61,111 nucleotides of DNA from Planctomycetota bacterium (GCA_016872645.1 VGZH01000028.1:1-61111), one strand, 5' to 3'; shown: positions 16,005 to 25,525, counted from the stretch's first letter. Numbers and translations are program-made. The notes: a model not told the origin generated them from the letters alone.

Positions 16005-19000
16005 ATGACCGCATTGCGAAAACTCGCTGCTTTGTCGGCCGTGTCCGTTGCGGTGATCGTGTCGCCTCTTTCTGCTGATGCGGATGATGCCGGCGTCGAA
16101 TTCTTCGAGAAGAAAATCCGACCATTGTTGGTCACGCATTGTTCGGAATGCCACGCGGCCGACGCCAAGAAGTTAGGAGGCGGATTGCTGCTCGACAGTC
16201 GTGATGGCGTCCGAAAAGGGGGCGAGTCAGGAGCTGCGATTGTGCCGGGCAAACCGGACGAGAGTCTGCTCATTAAAGCGGTGCGGTACAACGACGACTC
16301 GGTGAAGATGCCGCCGAAAGGCAAACTTCCGGCGGCGGCTATTGCGGATCTCGAAGAGTGGGTCAAACGAGGAGCACCCGATCCGCGCGATAAGTCGACT
16401 CCCACGATGGCCAGTGACTCGTGGGAAGAAACGATGCGCGTTCGCGCTCGCTGGTGGAGCCTGCAACCGGTGCAAAAGGTGAAAGTCCCGCAGCCAAAGC
16501 ATGCCGACTACTCCGATCAACCCGTCGACCAGTTCGTGCTCGCGCGCTTGGAGCAGAACGGACTAAAGCCCGCCGAGCTGGCCGATCCGCGAACGCTGGT
16601 TCGCCGATTGAGTCTCGTGCTGACCGGATTGCCGCCGACGTCGGAACAAGTCGCGGCGTTTTTGCGTGATTATGGCTCGGCGGGAACCTCCTCCTCCCGT
16701 GCCGCCGTCGAGAAGTTGATCGACTCGCTGCTTGAGTCCCCGCACTTCGGCGAGCGATGGGCTCGGCATTGGATGGACGTCGTCCGCTTCACCGAGACTC
16801 ACGGAAACGAGTGGAACTACGAGGTTCATCACGCCTGGCGGTATCGCGATTACCTGATCCGAGCCTTCAACGCGGACGTCCCGTTTGATCAATTCATTCG
16901 TGAGCACATCGCGGGGGACTTGCTTCCCGCTGCTCGCTGGAATGAGAAAGAACGCTTCAACGAATCGATCATCGGCACCGGCTTCTACCGCTTTGGTGAG
17001 GTGAATCACGACGACTGCATCAGTCTGATGTCTCTGGGCTATGACATCATCGACAATCAGATCGATACGCTGACGAAAGCATTTCAGGCGACGACGGTCG
17101 CTTGTGCTCGGTGTCACAACCACAAATTCGATGCGGTCTCGATGCAGGACTACTACGGGCTGCTCGGGATCTTGCGCAGCTCGCGGCTAGTGAGCCACGG
17201 TATCGATGCGTCCGACGTCAACGCGAAGCTCACGCAGCGGCTGACAGAATTGAAGACCGACCTGCGAAAAGAACTCGCCGCCGTCTGGTTGAACGAGACA
17301 TCGCAGTTCGCACGGTACCTGCAAGCAGCAATCGCGAAACGAGCAAACCGACTCGATGCCACCGAACTCGCGGCGGGCTTGGATGCCAAACGCTTGGAAA
17401 AAAGGATTGCCGTTCTGGCTGCCGAAAAGATGCCGCTCGAAGATCCGTTCGAGCCGTTGCGAGTTCTCGTCACCGCGACGATGGCTGATCCTGCGGCGAT
17501 TTCGGCGGAATGGCCGAAGCTGGCTGAACGATACGCGAAAGAGGATCGTGATCGAACGGAATTCAATCGCACCCAGTTCGAGACGTTTGCCGACTTCGCC
17601 GTTGATTTCGGCGAGCGGGGCGCTCTCAACCCCCCGAGCGAGAGAAGATTCTCAAATGATCTGGGAGGGTTGAGGCCGCCCCGCTCGCCTGGAGCAAATG
17701 AGTGGCAAATCGGCGGGCAAGGGCTGCGAAGCGATCCAGGGCGCAGCGGTGATTTTGCGTTGCATCCCGAAGGAGACACGCTCGTTCGTGCGGTGTTGCC
17801 GGCTGGGCGTTTCACTCACGTCCTGTCGGACAAGCTCAACGGGACGCTGCGTTCGCCGGTGCTGTCGGTTGGCAAGAAGCACATCAGCTTTCAAGTGCTC
17901 GGCCAGCGGAGCAGCGCGGTGCGATTGGTCTCGAACAACTGCCAGTTGAACTACAAGAACTATCGAGCGTTGACCTCGGCCGATCTGCACTGGGAAACCT
18001 TTTCGCCTCCCGATGATCGTGATTCGCTGCGGACGTATGCCGAGCTGATGACGATGTTCGACAATCCGAAGTTTCCCGATCAGCTCTCGGCGCTCGGCGG
18101 CGACAAGGAGAACTATCGCTTGCCGTGGGAAAAAGCGGCCGAAAATCCGCGGTCGTTCTTCGGAGTCACGCGCGTCGTCTTGCACGATGTTGGCGAGCCG
18201 CCACGAGCCGAGGTATCTCATCTTCGTCCGCTGTTTGCCGGCAACGAACCGGCGTCACTCGGTGATGTGACGGCTCGATATGCCGAGGTCATTGCGAACG
18301 CGATCCGTGCCTGGTCCGAAGATAAAGCCAGCGACGACGACGCCCGTTGGCTCGAGGCGTTGCTGCGACGCGAACTGCTGCCGAATCAAACGAGCGACTC
18401 CGTTCGACTGGCTGAACTCGCGAGCGAATACCGGCAGACGGAATCGCAACTCGCGATTCCGCGTGTCGTCGCGGGAGTCGGCGAATCGGGACACGGCTAC
18501 GATCAACCGGTCTTCGCGCGAGGCGATGTGACAAAGCCGGGCGAAGTCGCACCGCGCCGGTATCTGGAAGTACTGTCGAGTTCGAGCGACTCGTTCAAAG
18601 GTCCGAACAGCGGCCGTTTGGAGCTTGCGCATCAGATCGCAAGCCCCAGCAACCTGCTCACAGCGCGAGTCATCGTCAATCGGGTTTGGCATCACTTATT
18701 CGGAACGGGACTCGTGCGGACGGTCGATGACTTCGGCCACGTCGGCGAGCTGCCGTCGCATCCGGAACTGCTCGACCATCTGGCGACGCGCTTCGTCGAC
18801 GAGGGCTGGTCGATCAAGCAGCTGATCCGGTCGATTGTGTTGACTCGGACGTTTCAGTTGTCCAATCAGCCGTCGGTCGAGTCGCGGGAAGTCGATCCAC
18901 AGAACCGTCTGTTGCAGCATTACCCAGCGCGCCGCATGGAAGCGGAAGCGATCCGCGATTCAATGCTGGCCGCGAGCGGCCGCTTGGATCGGACGCTCTT

Positions 19001-19487
19001 CGGCCCCAGCGTGCAACCGTTCCGAGACAAAGACTACGCTGACCGCCGCCTCTTCGCCGGCCCGCTCGACGGCAAGGGCCGCCGCAGCCTCTACATCAAG
19101 AACAATCTGATGGAGGGCCCGAAGTTTCTCGAAGCGTTCAACTTCCCCGGCGGTAAAGTGACACAAGGCCGCCGCGACGTCACCAATGTTCCGGCTCAGG
19201 CGCTCGCGATGCTCAACGATCCATTCGTGCTGCAGCAAGCCGACGTCTGGGCACAGCGATTGGTGGCTCGCTCGAATGAGTCGATCGGAGCTCGCGTCGA
19301 CGAAATGTTTCAAACGGCTCTCAACCGCTCGCCGGCCGACAATGAACGTCAACGATTCGAGCGAACGGCGCTCGAACTGGCGGAGCTTCATCAAGTCCCG
19401 ACGACCAACGCGCTGGCCAGCCAACTCGTGTGGCGTGATCTAGCGCATGCCATGTTCAATCTCAAAGAATTCATCTACATCCCATAG
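16005..19487 (+). CDS. Planctomycetal cytochrome (PSCyt1 - DUF1549 - DUF1553)
   Basis: A large exported protein of 1160 residues. A signal peptide (about 1-24) precedes a c-type haem domain PSCyt1 with CSECH at residues 46-50 and a distal MPPKGKLP. DUF1549 follows (QFVLARLEQNGLKPAEL; HFGERWARHWMDVVRF; second CxxCH, CARCHNHKFDA, at 367-371). The C-terminal DUF1553 reads RVIVNRVWHHLFGTGLVRTV and DDFGHVGELPSHPELLDHLA. The family always sits beside DUF1501 genes, as here (19609), and is linked to sulfated-polysaccharide use by context only. An 80-base palindromic repeat lies in frame near residue 540 and adds about 27 residues. Confidence 0.93.
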   Translation: MTALRKLAALSAVSVAVIVSPLSADADDAGVEFFEKKIRPLLVTHCSECHAADAKKLGGGLLLDSRDGVRKGGESGAAIVPGKPDESLLIKAVRYNDDSVKMPPKGKLPAAAIADLEEWVKRGAPDPRDKSTPTMASDSWEETMRVRARWWSLQPVQKVKVPQPKHADYSDQPVDQFVLARLEQNGLKPAELADPRTLVRRLSLVLTGLPPTSEQVAAFLRDYGSAGTSSSRAAVEKLIDSLLESPHFGERWARHWMDVVRFTETHGNEWNYEVHHAWRYRDYLIRAFNADVPFDQFIREHIAGDLLPAARWNEKERFNESIIGTGFYRFGEVNHDDCISLMSLGYDIIDNQIDTLTKAFQATTVACARCHNHKFDAVSMQDYYGLLGILRSSRLVSHGIDASDVNAKLTQRLTELKTDLRKELAAVWLNETSQFARYLQAAIAKRANRLDATELAAGLDAKRLEKRIAVLAAEKMPLEDPFEPLRVLVTATMADPAAISAEWPKLAERYAKEDRDRTEFNRTQFETFADFAVDFGERGALNPPSERRFSNDLGGLRPPRSPGANEWQIGGQGLRSDPGRSGDFALHPEGDTLVRAVLPAGRFTHVLSDKLNGTLRSPVLSVGKKHISFQVLGQRSSAVRLVSNNCQLNYKNYRALTSADLHWETFSPPDDRDSLRTYAELMTMFDNPKFPDQLSALGGDKENYRLPWEKAAENPRSFFGVTRVVLHDVGEPPRAEVSHLRPLFAGNEPASLGDVTARYAEVIANAIRAWSEDKASDDDARWLEALLRRELLPNQTSDSVRLAELASEYRQTESQLAIPRVVAGVGESGHGYDQPVFARGDVTKPGEVAPRRYLEVLSSSSDSFKGPNSGRLELAHQIASPSNLLTARVIVNRVWHHLFGTGLVRTVDDFGHVGELPSHPELLDHLATRFVDEGWSIKQLIRSIVLTRTFQLSNQPSVESREVDPQNRLLQHYPARRMEAEAIRDSMLAASGRLDRTLFGPSVQPFRDKDYADRRLFAGPLDGKGRRSLYIKNNLMEGPKFLEAFNFPGGKVTQGRRDVTNVPAQALAMLNDPFVLQQADVWAQRLVARSNESIGARVDEMFQTALNRSPADNERQRFERTALELAELHQVPTTNALASQLVWRDLAHAMFNLKEFIYIP
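17610..17689. repeat. Palindromic repeat element inserted in frame in the PSCyt1 gene
   Basis: The left arm at 17610-17635 (GGCGAGCGGGGCG, two mismatches, CTCAACCC...) matches the reverse complement of the right arm at 17663-17689 (GGGAGGGTTGAGGCCGCCCC...), giving an inverted repeat of about 26 bases with few mismatches. The 27-base centre contains GAGAAGATTCTC. The element is translated as a Pro/Arg/Gly-rich insert that breaks the otherwise normal sequence between FADFAVDFG and EWQIGGQGL. This is what a REP/MITE-like element would look like. No second copy was found in the window. Confidence 0.75.
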
Positions 19488-19608
19488 GCGTTGAAAGCGA
19501 TGTGGATCGGGAAAATCCGAAAGTGCGCAATTTTGACAAAGGAACGTTCTTGTTTTCGCTCTTTCGGGATTTCGCGATTCGAGCCACCTCTGTTTTGAGA
19601 ACTTCGCC

Positions 19609-21048
19609 ATGAATCAGCACTTGGACCCGAAATGCCCGGGACGACTGGGGATGCCGCCGAGCCGGCGTGACTTTTTGAGTTCGGCGGCCAATGGTTTTGG
19701 GACGCTTGCTTTGGCCGGGCTGTTGGCGGAGAACGGTTTGACCGCTGAAGCCGTTTCTGCTTCCGCCGTCCCCACTGCTCACCTTCCGCCACGCGCCAAG
19801 CACGTCATCTTTTGCTTTATGGACGGAGGCGTCTCGCACGTCGATTCGTTTGATCCAAAAACGAAGCTGGATGAACTCGACGGCAAGCCATTTTTGGAAT
19901 CGAAGAACCCGACGGCGAATGGCAATCGGCAATGGCTCAAGAGTCCCTGGCCCTTTCGGAAGCACGGCGAATGCGGGATGCCGGTCAGCGGTTTGTTTCC
20001 GCACATCGCGCAGCATGCGGATGACCTGGCGGTGATTCGCTCGATGAAGGCGGACTTGCCGATTCACTCGACCGGCGTGTTGTTTTTACACACCGGCTCG
20101 AATAACGCCGGCCGGCCGAGCTTAGGGTCGTGGGTCAATTACGGACTTGGCTGCGAGAGCCGCAATTTGCCCGGCTTCGTAGTACTCAGCTTCGGAGTCG
20201 TTCCGTGCGGCGGACTTGAAAACTATTCGGCCGGTTTCCTCCCGGCGAATCAGCAGGCAACGCTGCTGAACGCCGACGGTGTGCCGCTCGATAATCTCAC
20301 CCCGGCGGACAAGAACGCTCGGATTCAACAGGCGAAGCTCGCGCTGCTGCGCGGGCAGGACGAAGCGTTCTCGCGAACGCTTAATGGCGACGATGCGGTC
20401 GAGTCGGCGATCAAGAATTATGAGATGGCGTATCGGATGCAGTCGCTCGTGCCGGATGTCCTGGACCTCAGCCGCGAAACCGATGCGGCGCAAAAGATGT
20501 ACGGGCTCGATTCCAAAGTGCCGTCGCAGCGGCTGTACGGCATCCAATGTTTGCGAGCGCGACGCTTGATCGAATCGGGCGTGCGATTCGTTGAGATTAC
20601 TTGTCCGCCCGGTGCCTCGAACGGCACGTGGGACCAGCACGGCAATCTCAAAGCGGGTCACGAAAAGAACGCGCTCGACACCGATCAGGCGATTGGCGCA
20701 CTGCTCACCGATCTCAAGCAGCGCGGTTTGTTCGAGGAGACGCTGATTGTCTGGGCGGGGGAGTTCGGACGGACTCCGCATTCAGCGGGCCGAGACGGTC
20801 GCGACCATCACCCGGAAGGATTCTCGGTCTGGCTGGCCGGCGGCGGCGTGCGCGGCGGGACGATTTACGGAGCGACCGACGAACTCGGAATGCACTCGGT
20901 CGAAAACATCTGCACGATGCACGACCTGCACGCGACAATCCTGCACCTGATCGGACTCGACCACGAGCGTCTCACGTTCCGCTTTGCCGGCCGCGATTTT
21001 CGTTTGACCGACGTGCATGGGAACGTCGTCAAAGAGGTGCTGGCGTGA
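19609..21048 (+). CDS. DUF1501 protein, Tat-exported
   Basis: A 479-residue exported protein of the DUF1501 family, which has an alkaline-phosphatase/sulfatase-like fold. The N-terminus carries a twin-arginine signal (SRRDFLSSAANGFGTLALAG). Family blocks are clear: HVIFCFMDGGVSHVDSFDPK, VWAGEFGRTP, then GRDHHPEGFSVWLAGGGVRG, HDLHATILHLIGLDHERLT and the end RFAGRDFRLTDVHG. It pairs with the PSCyt1 gene 120 bases upstream and abuts the next PSCyt1 gene. The substrate is unknown. Confidence 0.92.
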   Translation: MNQHLDPKCPGRLGMPPSRRDFLSSAANGFGTLALAGLLAENGLTAEAVSASAVPTAHLPPRAKHVIFCFMDGGVSHVDSFDPKTKLDELDGKPFLESKNPTANGNRQWLKSPWPFRKHGECGMPVSGLFPHIAQHADDLAVIRSMKADLPIHSTGVLFLHTGSNNAGRPSLGSWVNYGLGCESRNLPGFVVLSFGVVPCGGLENYSAGFLPANQQATLLNADGVPLDNLTPADKNARIQQAKLALLRGQDEAFSRTLNGDDAVESAIKNYEMAYRMQSLVPDVLDLSRETDAAQKMYGLDSKVPSQRLYGIQCLRARRLIESGVRFVEITCPPGASNGTWDQHGNLKAGHEKNALDTDQAIGALLTDLKQRGLFEETLIVWAGEFGRTPHSAGRDGRDHHPEGFSVWLAGGGVRGGTIYGATDELGMHSVENICTMHDLHATILHLIGLDHERLTFRFAGRDFRLTDVHGNVVKEVLA

Positions 21049-21065
21049 CCAAAGCGGGCTGTAAA

Positions 21066-24035
21066 ATGACGCCGCAAGCAAAACCATTTTGGTTGCCACG
21101 GATGAAACACGGATTGAACAAAGATCGGAAAATCGTTTGCAACATCCGGATCCGTGTTTCAGCTGTGTTTCAGCGGTGGCTGGCCATTCTTGTTTGTTCG
21201 ATTGCGAGCGTCGCTGTTGCTGACGAGCCGTCGACGAAAGAAGCGGAAGCGTTCTTTGAGAGCAAGGTGCGGCCGATCTTGGTGGAGCATTGTGTCGGCT
21301 GTCACGGTCCGAAGAAACAAGAGGCCGGGCTGCGGCTTGATTCGGCGGCGGGACTGCGGAAAGGAAGCGACAACGGCCCGGTCGTTGTGCCTGGTGACGT
21401 CGAGCAGAGCAAGTTGATCGAAGCGATCCGGCATTCCGGTGAAACGAAGATGCCGCCGAAGGGAAAGTTGTCCGATCTCGCAATCGAAACGCTCACGACC
21501 TGGGTCAAGCGAGGGGCGATTTGGCCCAAGAACGCAGGCGACCTTGGCGACGTCGAAAGTATTCAGCAGCGAAGCAAAACGCATTGGGCGTTTCAGCCGG
21601 TGATGAAGCCGGCAGTGCCGGAATTGAAATCTCAAATCTCAAATTTGAAACCTCGAATCAGCGATGAAGTCGATGCGTTTGTGCTGGCTCGGTTGGAAGC
21701 GGCAGGACTCAAGCCAAGTGCTCCGGCGGATCGTCGCACGCTGATTCGGCGGGCGACGTTTGATCTGCATGGGTTGCCTCCGACGCCGGACGAGGTCGCG
21801 GCGTTTGACGTGGATCAATCGCCGAATGCGTTTGAGAAGGTTGTGAATCGGCTGCTTGCGTCGCCGCGTTACGGTGAGCGTTGGGCTCGGCATTGGCTCG
21901 ATGTCGCGCGGTATGCGGACACGAAGGGTTACGTCCGGCTGAAGGACAATCCCAATTATCCTTGCTCGTGGACGTACCGCGATTACGTCATCCGAGCGTT
22001 CAACGAGGACTTGCCGTTCGATCAATTCGTCGTACAGCAATTGGCGGCGGATCAGTTGAAATTGGGGGACGATCCGCGTCCGCTGGCGGCGATGGGGTTT
22101 CTGACGCTGGGGCAGCGGTTTATCAACAGTCAGCACGACATCATCGACGACCGCATCGACGTGGTGACGCGCGGGCTGTTGGGACTGACGGTATCGTGTG
22201 CTCGCTGTCACGATCACAAGTTTGATGCTGTGCCGACGCGCGACTACTACTCGTTGCACGGCGTCTTCGCGAGTTCGCTCGAACCGCATGTGCCGCCGCT
22301 CATCGTGCCGCCGTCCGAGCGGTCTCGGCACGAAGCGTATTTGAAGGAGTTGCAACGGCGCACGGAGCAGCTTCAGCAATTCATGCAGACGCAACAGTCG
22401 AAGCTGGAGACGTCGGCTCGGCAACGTGTGGCCGAGTACTTGCTGGCGGCTCAGAAGGAAAAGGTGCAGGAGAATTTTCTGGCGGTCATGTTCCTGATCG
22501 ACGCCTCCAAGGACTTGAACCCGGTAATGACACAACGCTGGGGACAGCTCTTGGAACAGACTCGCAAGCGACATCACCCGGTGCTCGCGGCGTGGCACGC
22601 ACTGGCGAGTTTGCCGTCATCGAACCCGGACGAGTTCGCTGCGAAAGCTCGCGAGCTGATCGCGAAATGGCGTGGTGCAACTATTCCGAAGCAACGCATC
22701 AATCCCGTCGTTGTGCACGCGTTGGCCGACAATCCGCCGAACAATCTCGCCGATGTGGCCGCGCGGCTTGGCGAGCTGTTTCATCAAGCCGAAGCTCGTT
22801 GGCGCGAAACGGTGAAAGCCGATCCGGCAGCGAAGCAACTGTCCGATGCTGACTGGGAGGAGCTTCGGCGATTGGTCTTCGGCGAGGAGGCTCCGTCGGT
22901 CATCGCGCTGGCGGACGTCGAAGAGTTTTTGTTCGTCGATACGACGACTCAGAATCAGCTTCACGATCAGCAGCGACAGGTCGAAGACTGGGTCGCGTCG
23001 GCCGGAGCCGCTCCCCATGCACACGTCTTGGTCGAGGCGGCAGTCCCGGTCGCGGCACGCGTCTTCGTGCGTGGCAACGCGGCCAATCCGGGAGCCATCG
23101 TGCCTCGGCAATTTTTGGAAGTGCTGACTCGCGGCGAACGACAACCGTTTCAACATGGCAGCGGCCGGTTAGAGTTGGCCCGCGCGATCGTCGACCGGCA
23201 TAACCCGTTGACGGCGCGAGTGCTGGTCAATCGCGTTTGGCTGCATCATTTTGGAGCCGGGCTCGTCCGCACCCCCAGTGACTTCGGCTTGCGCGGCGAG
23301 CCGCCGACTCATCCCGAACTGCTCGATCATCTCGCTTGGCAATTCATTGCCGATGGCTGGTCGATCAAGTCTCTGCATCGCCGGATCATGCTCTCGGCAA
23401 CGTGGCAGCAGGCGAGTGACGTCGCCGAAGTTGCCAGACTTCGGGAACCCTCAATCGATCGAGCTCTGGCGAGTTCGGCTACGGATCAGGTTGATCCGGA
23501 AAACAAACTCCTGTCACACATGAATCGCCGCCGGCTCGATTGGGAGTCGTTGCGCGACTCGTTGTTGGCGGTCACCGGAAAGCTCGACCTGACGATGGGT
23601 GGGCCGGCGGTGAATCAGACGGCTCCGCCGTTTTCGGATCGGCGATCGGTCTACGGATTTATCGATCGACAAAACTTGCCGAGCGTTCTGCGAGCCTTCG
23701 ACTTTGCTCCGCCCGACATCAGCAGTCCGCAACGGCATCTGACGACAGTTCCGCAGCAGGCGCTGTTCTTGATGAACAGCCCTTTCATGCAGGAGCAAGC
23801 GAGAAATCTCGCCGCTCGACCGGACCTCGCGCGAATCGAATCGATTGAGCAACGGATCGACGTGGTCCATCGATTCCTCTTCGCCCGCGCGGCCGAAGTG
23901 GAAGAGATCGCACTCGGCAAAAAGTTTGTCGGGACGCAGGACAGCAAGACTGTGGAAGCCTCGCCGCAGCTCACGCGGTGGCAGGAATACCTTCAGGTAT
24001 TGCTGCTCTCGAACGAGTTTCTGTTTGTGGATTGA
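21066..24035 (+). CDS. Planctomycetal cytochrome (PSCyt1 - DUF1549 - DUF1553), second copy
   Basis: About 989 residues. A signal peptide (core QRWLAILVCSIASVAVA) precedes a PSCyt1 haem domain with CVGCH in VRPILVEHCVGCHGPKK. DUF1549 follows (FVLARLEAAGLKPSAPADRR, YGERWARHWLDVARYADTKG, CARCHDHKFDA), then DUF1553 (RVLVNRVWLHHFGAGLVRTP). The start is uncertain: ATG 21066, ATG 21102, a GTG at 21045 overlapping the DUF1501 stop, or GTG 21165, which would start exactly at the signal peptide and leave out an 11-base inverted repeat. A Lys-Ser-Gln-Ile-Ser-Asn-type short repeat lies in frame near residue 190. Confidence 0.9.
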   Translation: MTPQAKPFWLPRMKHGLNKDRKIVCNIRIRVSAVFQRWLAILVCSIASVAVADEPSTKEAEAFFESKVRPILVEHCVGCHGPKKQEAGLRLDSAAGLRKGSDNGPVVVPGDVEQSKLIEAIRHSGETKMPPKGKLSDLAIETLTTWVKRGAIWPKNAGDLGDVESIQQRSKTHWAFQPVMKPAVPELKSQISNLKPRISDEVDAFVLARLEAAGLKPSAPADRRTLIRRATFDLHGLPPTPDEVAAFDVDQSPNAFEKVVNRLLASPRYGERWARHWLDVARYADTKGYVRLKDNPNYPCSWTYRDYVIRAFNEDLPFDQFVVQQLAADQLKLGDDPRPLAAMGFLTLGQRFINSQHDIIDDRIDVVTRGLLGLTVSCARCHDHKFDAVPTRDYYSLHGVFASSLEPHVPPLIVPPSERSRHEAYLKELQRRTEQLQQFMQTQQSKLETSARQRVAEYLLAAQKEKVQENFLAVMFLIDASKDLNPVMTQRWGQLLEQTRKRHHPVLAAWHALASLPSSNPDEFAAKARELIAKWRGATIPKQRINPVVVHALADNPPNNLADVAARLGELFHQAEARWRETVKADPAAKQLSDADWEELRRLVFGEEAPSVIALADVEEFLFVDTTTQNQLHDQQRQVEDWVASAGAAPHAHVLVEAAVPVAARVFVRGNAANPGAIVPRQFLEVLTRGERQPFQHGSGRLELARAIVDRHNPLTARVLVNRVWLHHFGAGLVRTPSDFGLRGEPPTHPELLDHLAWQFIADGWSIKSLHRRIMLSATWQQASDVAEVARLREPSIDRALASSATDQVDPENKLLSHMNRRRLDWESLRDSLLAVTGKLDLTMGGPAVNQTAPPFSDRRSVYGFIDRQNLPSVLRAFDFAPPDISSPQRHLTTVPQQALFLMNSPFMQEQARNLAARPDLARIESIEQRIDVVHRFLFARAAEVEEIALGKKFVGTQDSKTVEASPQLTRWQEYLQVLLLSNEFLFVD
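21104..21160. repeat. Inverted repeat at the 5' end of the second PSCyt1 gene
   Basis: GAAACACGGAT (21104-21114) and ATCCGTGTTTC (21150-21160) are perfect 11-base inverted copies separated by 35 bases. It is of the 'cacggat...atccgtg' kind that I know as scattered intergenic sequence in several bacterial genomes. If translation starts upstream it is read through as an unusual N-terminal extension of the signal peptide. Confidence 0.55.
21625..21650. repeat. Short A/T-rich repeat in frame in the second PSCyt1 gene
   Basis: AAATCTCAAATCTCAAATTTGAAA-type sequence contains a tandem AAATCTC and the palindrome CAAATTTG, in contrast to the G+C-rich gene around it. It encodes KSQISNLK between the PSCyt1 and DUF1549 domains, in the linker region. 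I recognise this word as a dispersed repeat in planctomycete and related genomes, from memory only. Confidence 0.45.
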
Positions 24036-24039
24036 TGCT

Positions 24040-24111
24040 CTTTGGAGGCGCGGCTTCGACAAAATCGATTGTAAATTTAGACGAAGGAAGGCGGCTTCGC
24101 CGCACTCCAAA
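24040..24111. repeat. Intergenic palindromic repeat between PSCyt1 and DUF1501 genes
   Basis: CTTTGGAG (24040-24047) is mirrored by CTCCAAAG (24104-24111), with GCGCGGC and a perfect hairpin GCGGC-TTC-GCCGC (24091-24103) inside. The element fills almost the whole 86-base gap between the PSCyt1 stop and the ATG of the DUF1501 gene, so it will be transcribed in the message between the two coding regions. It could act as an mRNA-stabilising or attenuating hairpin. Confidence 0.65.
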
Positions 24112-24121
24112 GGGGAACTGC

Positions 24122-25525
24122 ATGTGGACTCGTCGCGAAATGTTGGGCCGATCGGGGATGGGGTTCGGTTTGCTTGGCCTGACGGACTTGCTGCAAGGTG
24201 AGTCCGTTCGGGCGGAGCAAGCGGCGACACATCCTTTAGCTCCGAAGAGGCCGCACTTTGCGGGGAAGGCGAAGCGAGTGATTCATCTCTTCTTGAACGG
24301 AGGTGTTTCGCACGTCGATTCGTTTGATCCGAAGCCGCTGCTAGATGAATATCATGGTCGGCCGTTGCCGAACTCGCAGCGGACGGAGCGAAAGACGGGG
24401 GCCGCGTTTCGCTCGCCGTTTAAGTTTGCGAAACATGGCCGTAACGGGATCGACGTCAGCGAGCTGTTCCCACGCATCGCCGAGAACATCGACGACGTTT
24501 GTGTGATCCGGTCGATGTACGCCGACGTGCCGAATCACGAGCCCTCGTATTTGCTGATGAATTGCGGCGACGGGCGGCAGGCTCGGCCGAGCATGGGGGC
24601 GTGGGTCACTTACGGCTTGGGGACTGAGAATCAAAATCTGCCCGGCTTCGTCGTGATGTGTCCCGGCGGGTATCCGGCGACGGCGGGGCAGAACTGGCGG
24701 TCGGCGTTTCTGCCGGGAGCCTTTCAAGGGACGTACATCGATTCGCAACACACTCAGCCGGAAAAGTTGATCGAAAACATCCGCAACGATTTCTTGTTGC
24801 CGGGTCGGCAGCGTGAGCAGCTCGATCTGCTCCGACAGATCAATGAAAAGCATCTGAGCCGGCGACCGGGAGACGCGCAGCTCGAAGCGAGGATTCAATC
24901 GTTCGAGCTGGCGTATCGGATGCAATCGGAAGCGAACGAGGCGTTCGATGTGACCCGCGAGCCGCAAGCCGCGCGCGAGATGTACGGCGACACGACCTAC
25001 GGCCGGCAGTTGTTGATCGGCCGCCGGTTGCTCGAACGCGGCGTGCGGTTCGTCCAAATCTGGCAGCGAGCGGGACAGCCGTGGGACGCTCATGACAATT
25101 TGGAAACGAATCACCGCGACCTCGCGAAGGAATGCGATCAACCGATCGCGGCGTTGCTCCGCGATCTGAAACAGCGTGGGATGCTCGACAGCACGCTGGT
25201 CATCTTCGGGGGTGAGTTCGGCCGAACTCCGACCGTCGAGATTCCGACTCCGGGAGTCTCACGCACGCCGAACGGTCGCGATCACAATCACTACGGCTTC
25301 GCGATGTGCCTGGCGGGTGGCGGCATCAAATCGGGCTACGTTCATGGGGCGACCGATGAGCTGGGCTGGAACGCTGTTGAAGGTCGAGTTCACGTTCACG
25401 ACCTGCACGCGACGATCTTGCATCTGCTGGGTTTCGATCACGAACAACTGATCTACCGCTACGCCGGCCGCGATTTCCGTTTGACCGATGTGCATGGCGA
25501 AGTCGTCCGCGAACTGTTGGCGTGA
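24122..25525 (+). CDS. DUF1501 protein, Tat-exported, second copy
   Basis: A 467-residue DUF1501 protein. The ATG at 24122 gives the twin-arginine signal TRREMLGRSGMGFGLLGLTD right at the N-terminus. Family blocks: RVIHLFLNGGVSHVDSFDPK, VIFGGEFGRTP, NGRDHNHYGFAMCLAGGGIK, HDLHATILHLLGFDHEQLIY and YAGRDFRLTDVHG, closely parallel to the copy at 19609. It is separated from its PSCyt1 partner only by a hairpin repeat. Likely exported in folded form, possibly with a metal cofactor. Substrate unknown. Confidence 0.92.
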   Translation: MWTRREMLGRSGMGFGLLGLTDLLQGESVRAEQAATHPLAPKRPHFAGKAKRVIHLFLNGGVSHVDSFDPKPLLDEYHGRPLPNSQRTERKTGAAFRSPFKFAKHGRNGIDVSELFPRIAENIDDVCVIRSMYADVPNHEPSYLLMNCGDGRQARPSMGAWVTYGLGTENQNLPGFVVMCPGGYPATAGQNWRSAFLPGAFQGTYIDSQHTQPEKLIENIRNDFLLPGRQREQLDLLRQINEKHLSRRPGDAQLEARIQSFELAYRMQSEANEAFDVTREPQAAREMYGDTTYGRQLLIGRRLLERGVRFVQIWQRAGQPWDAHDNLETNHRDLAKECDQPIAALLRDLKQRGMLDSTLVIFGGEFGRTPTVEIPTPGVSRTPNGRDHNHYGFAMCLAGGGIKSGYVHGATDELGWNAVEGRVHVHDLHATILHLLGFDHEQLIYRYAGRDFRLTDVHGEVVRELLA

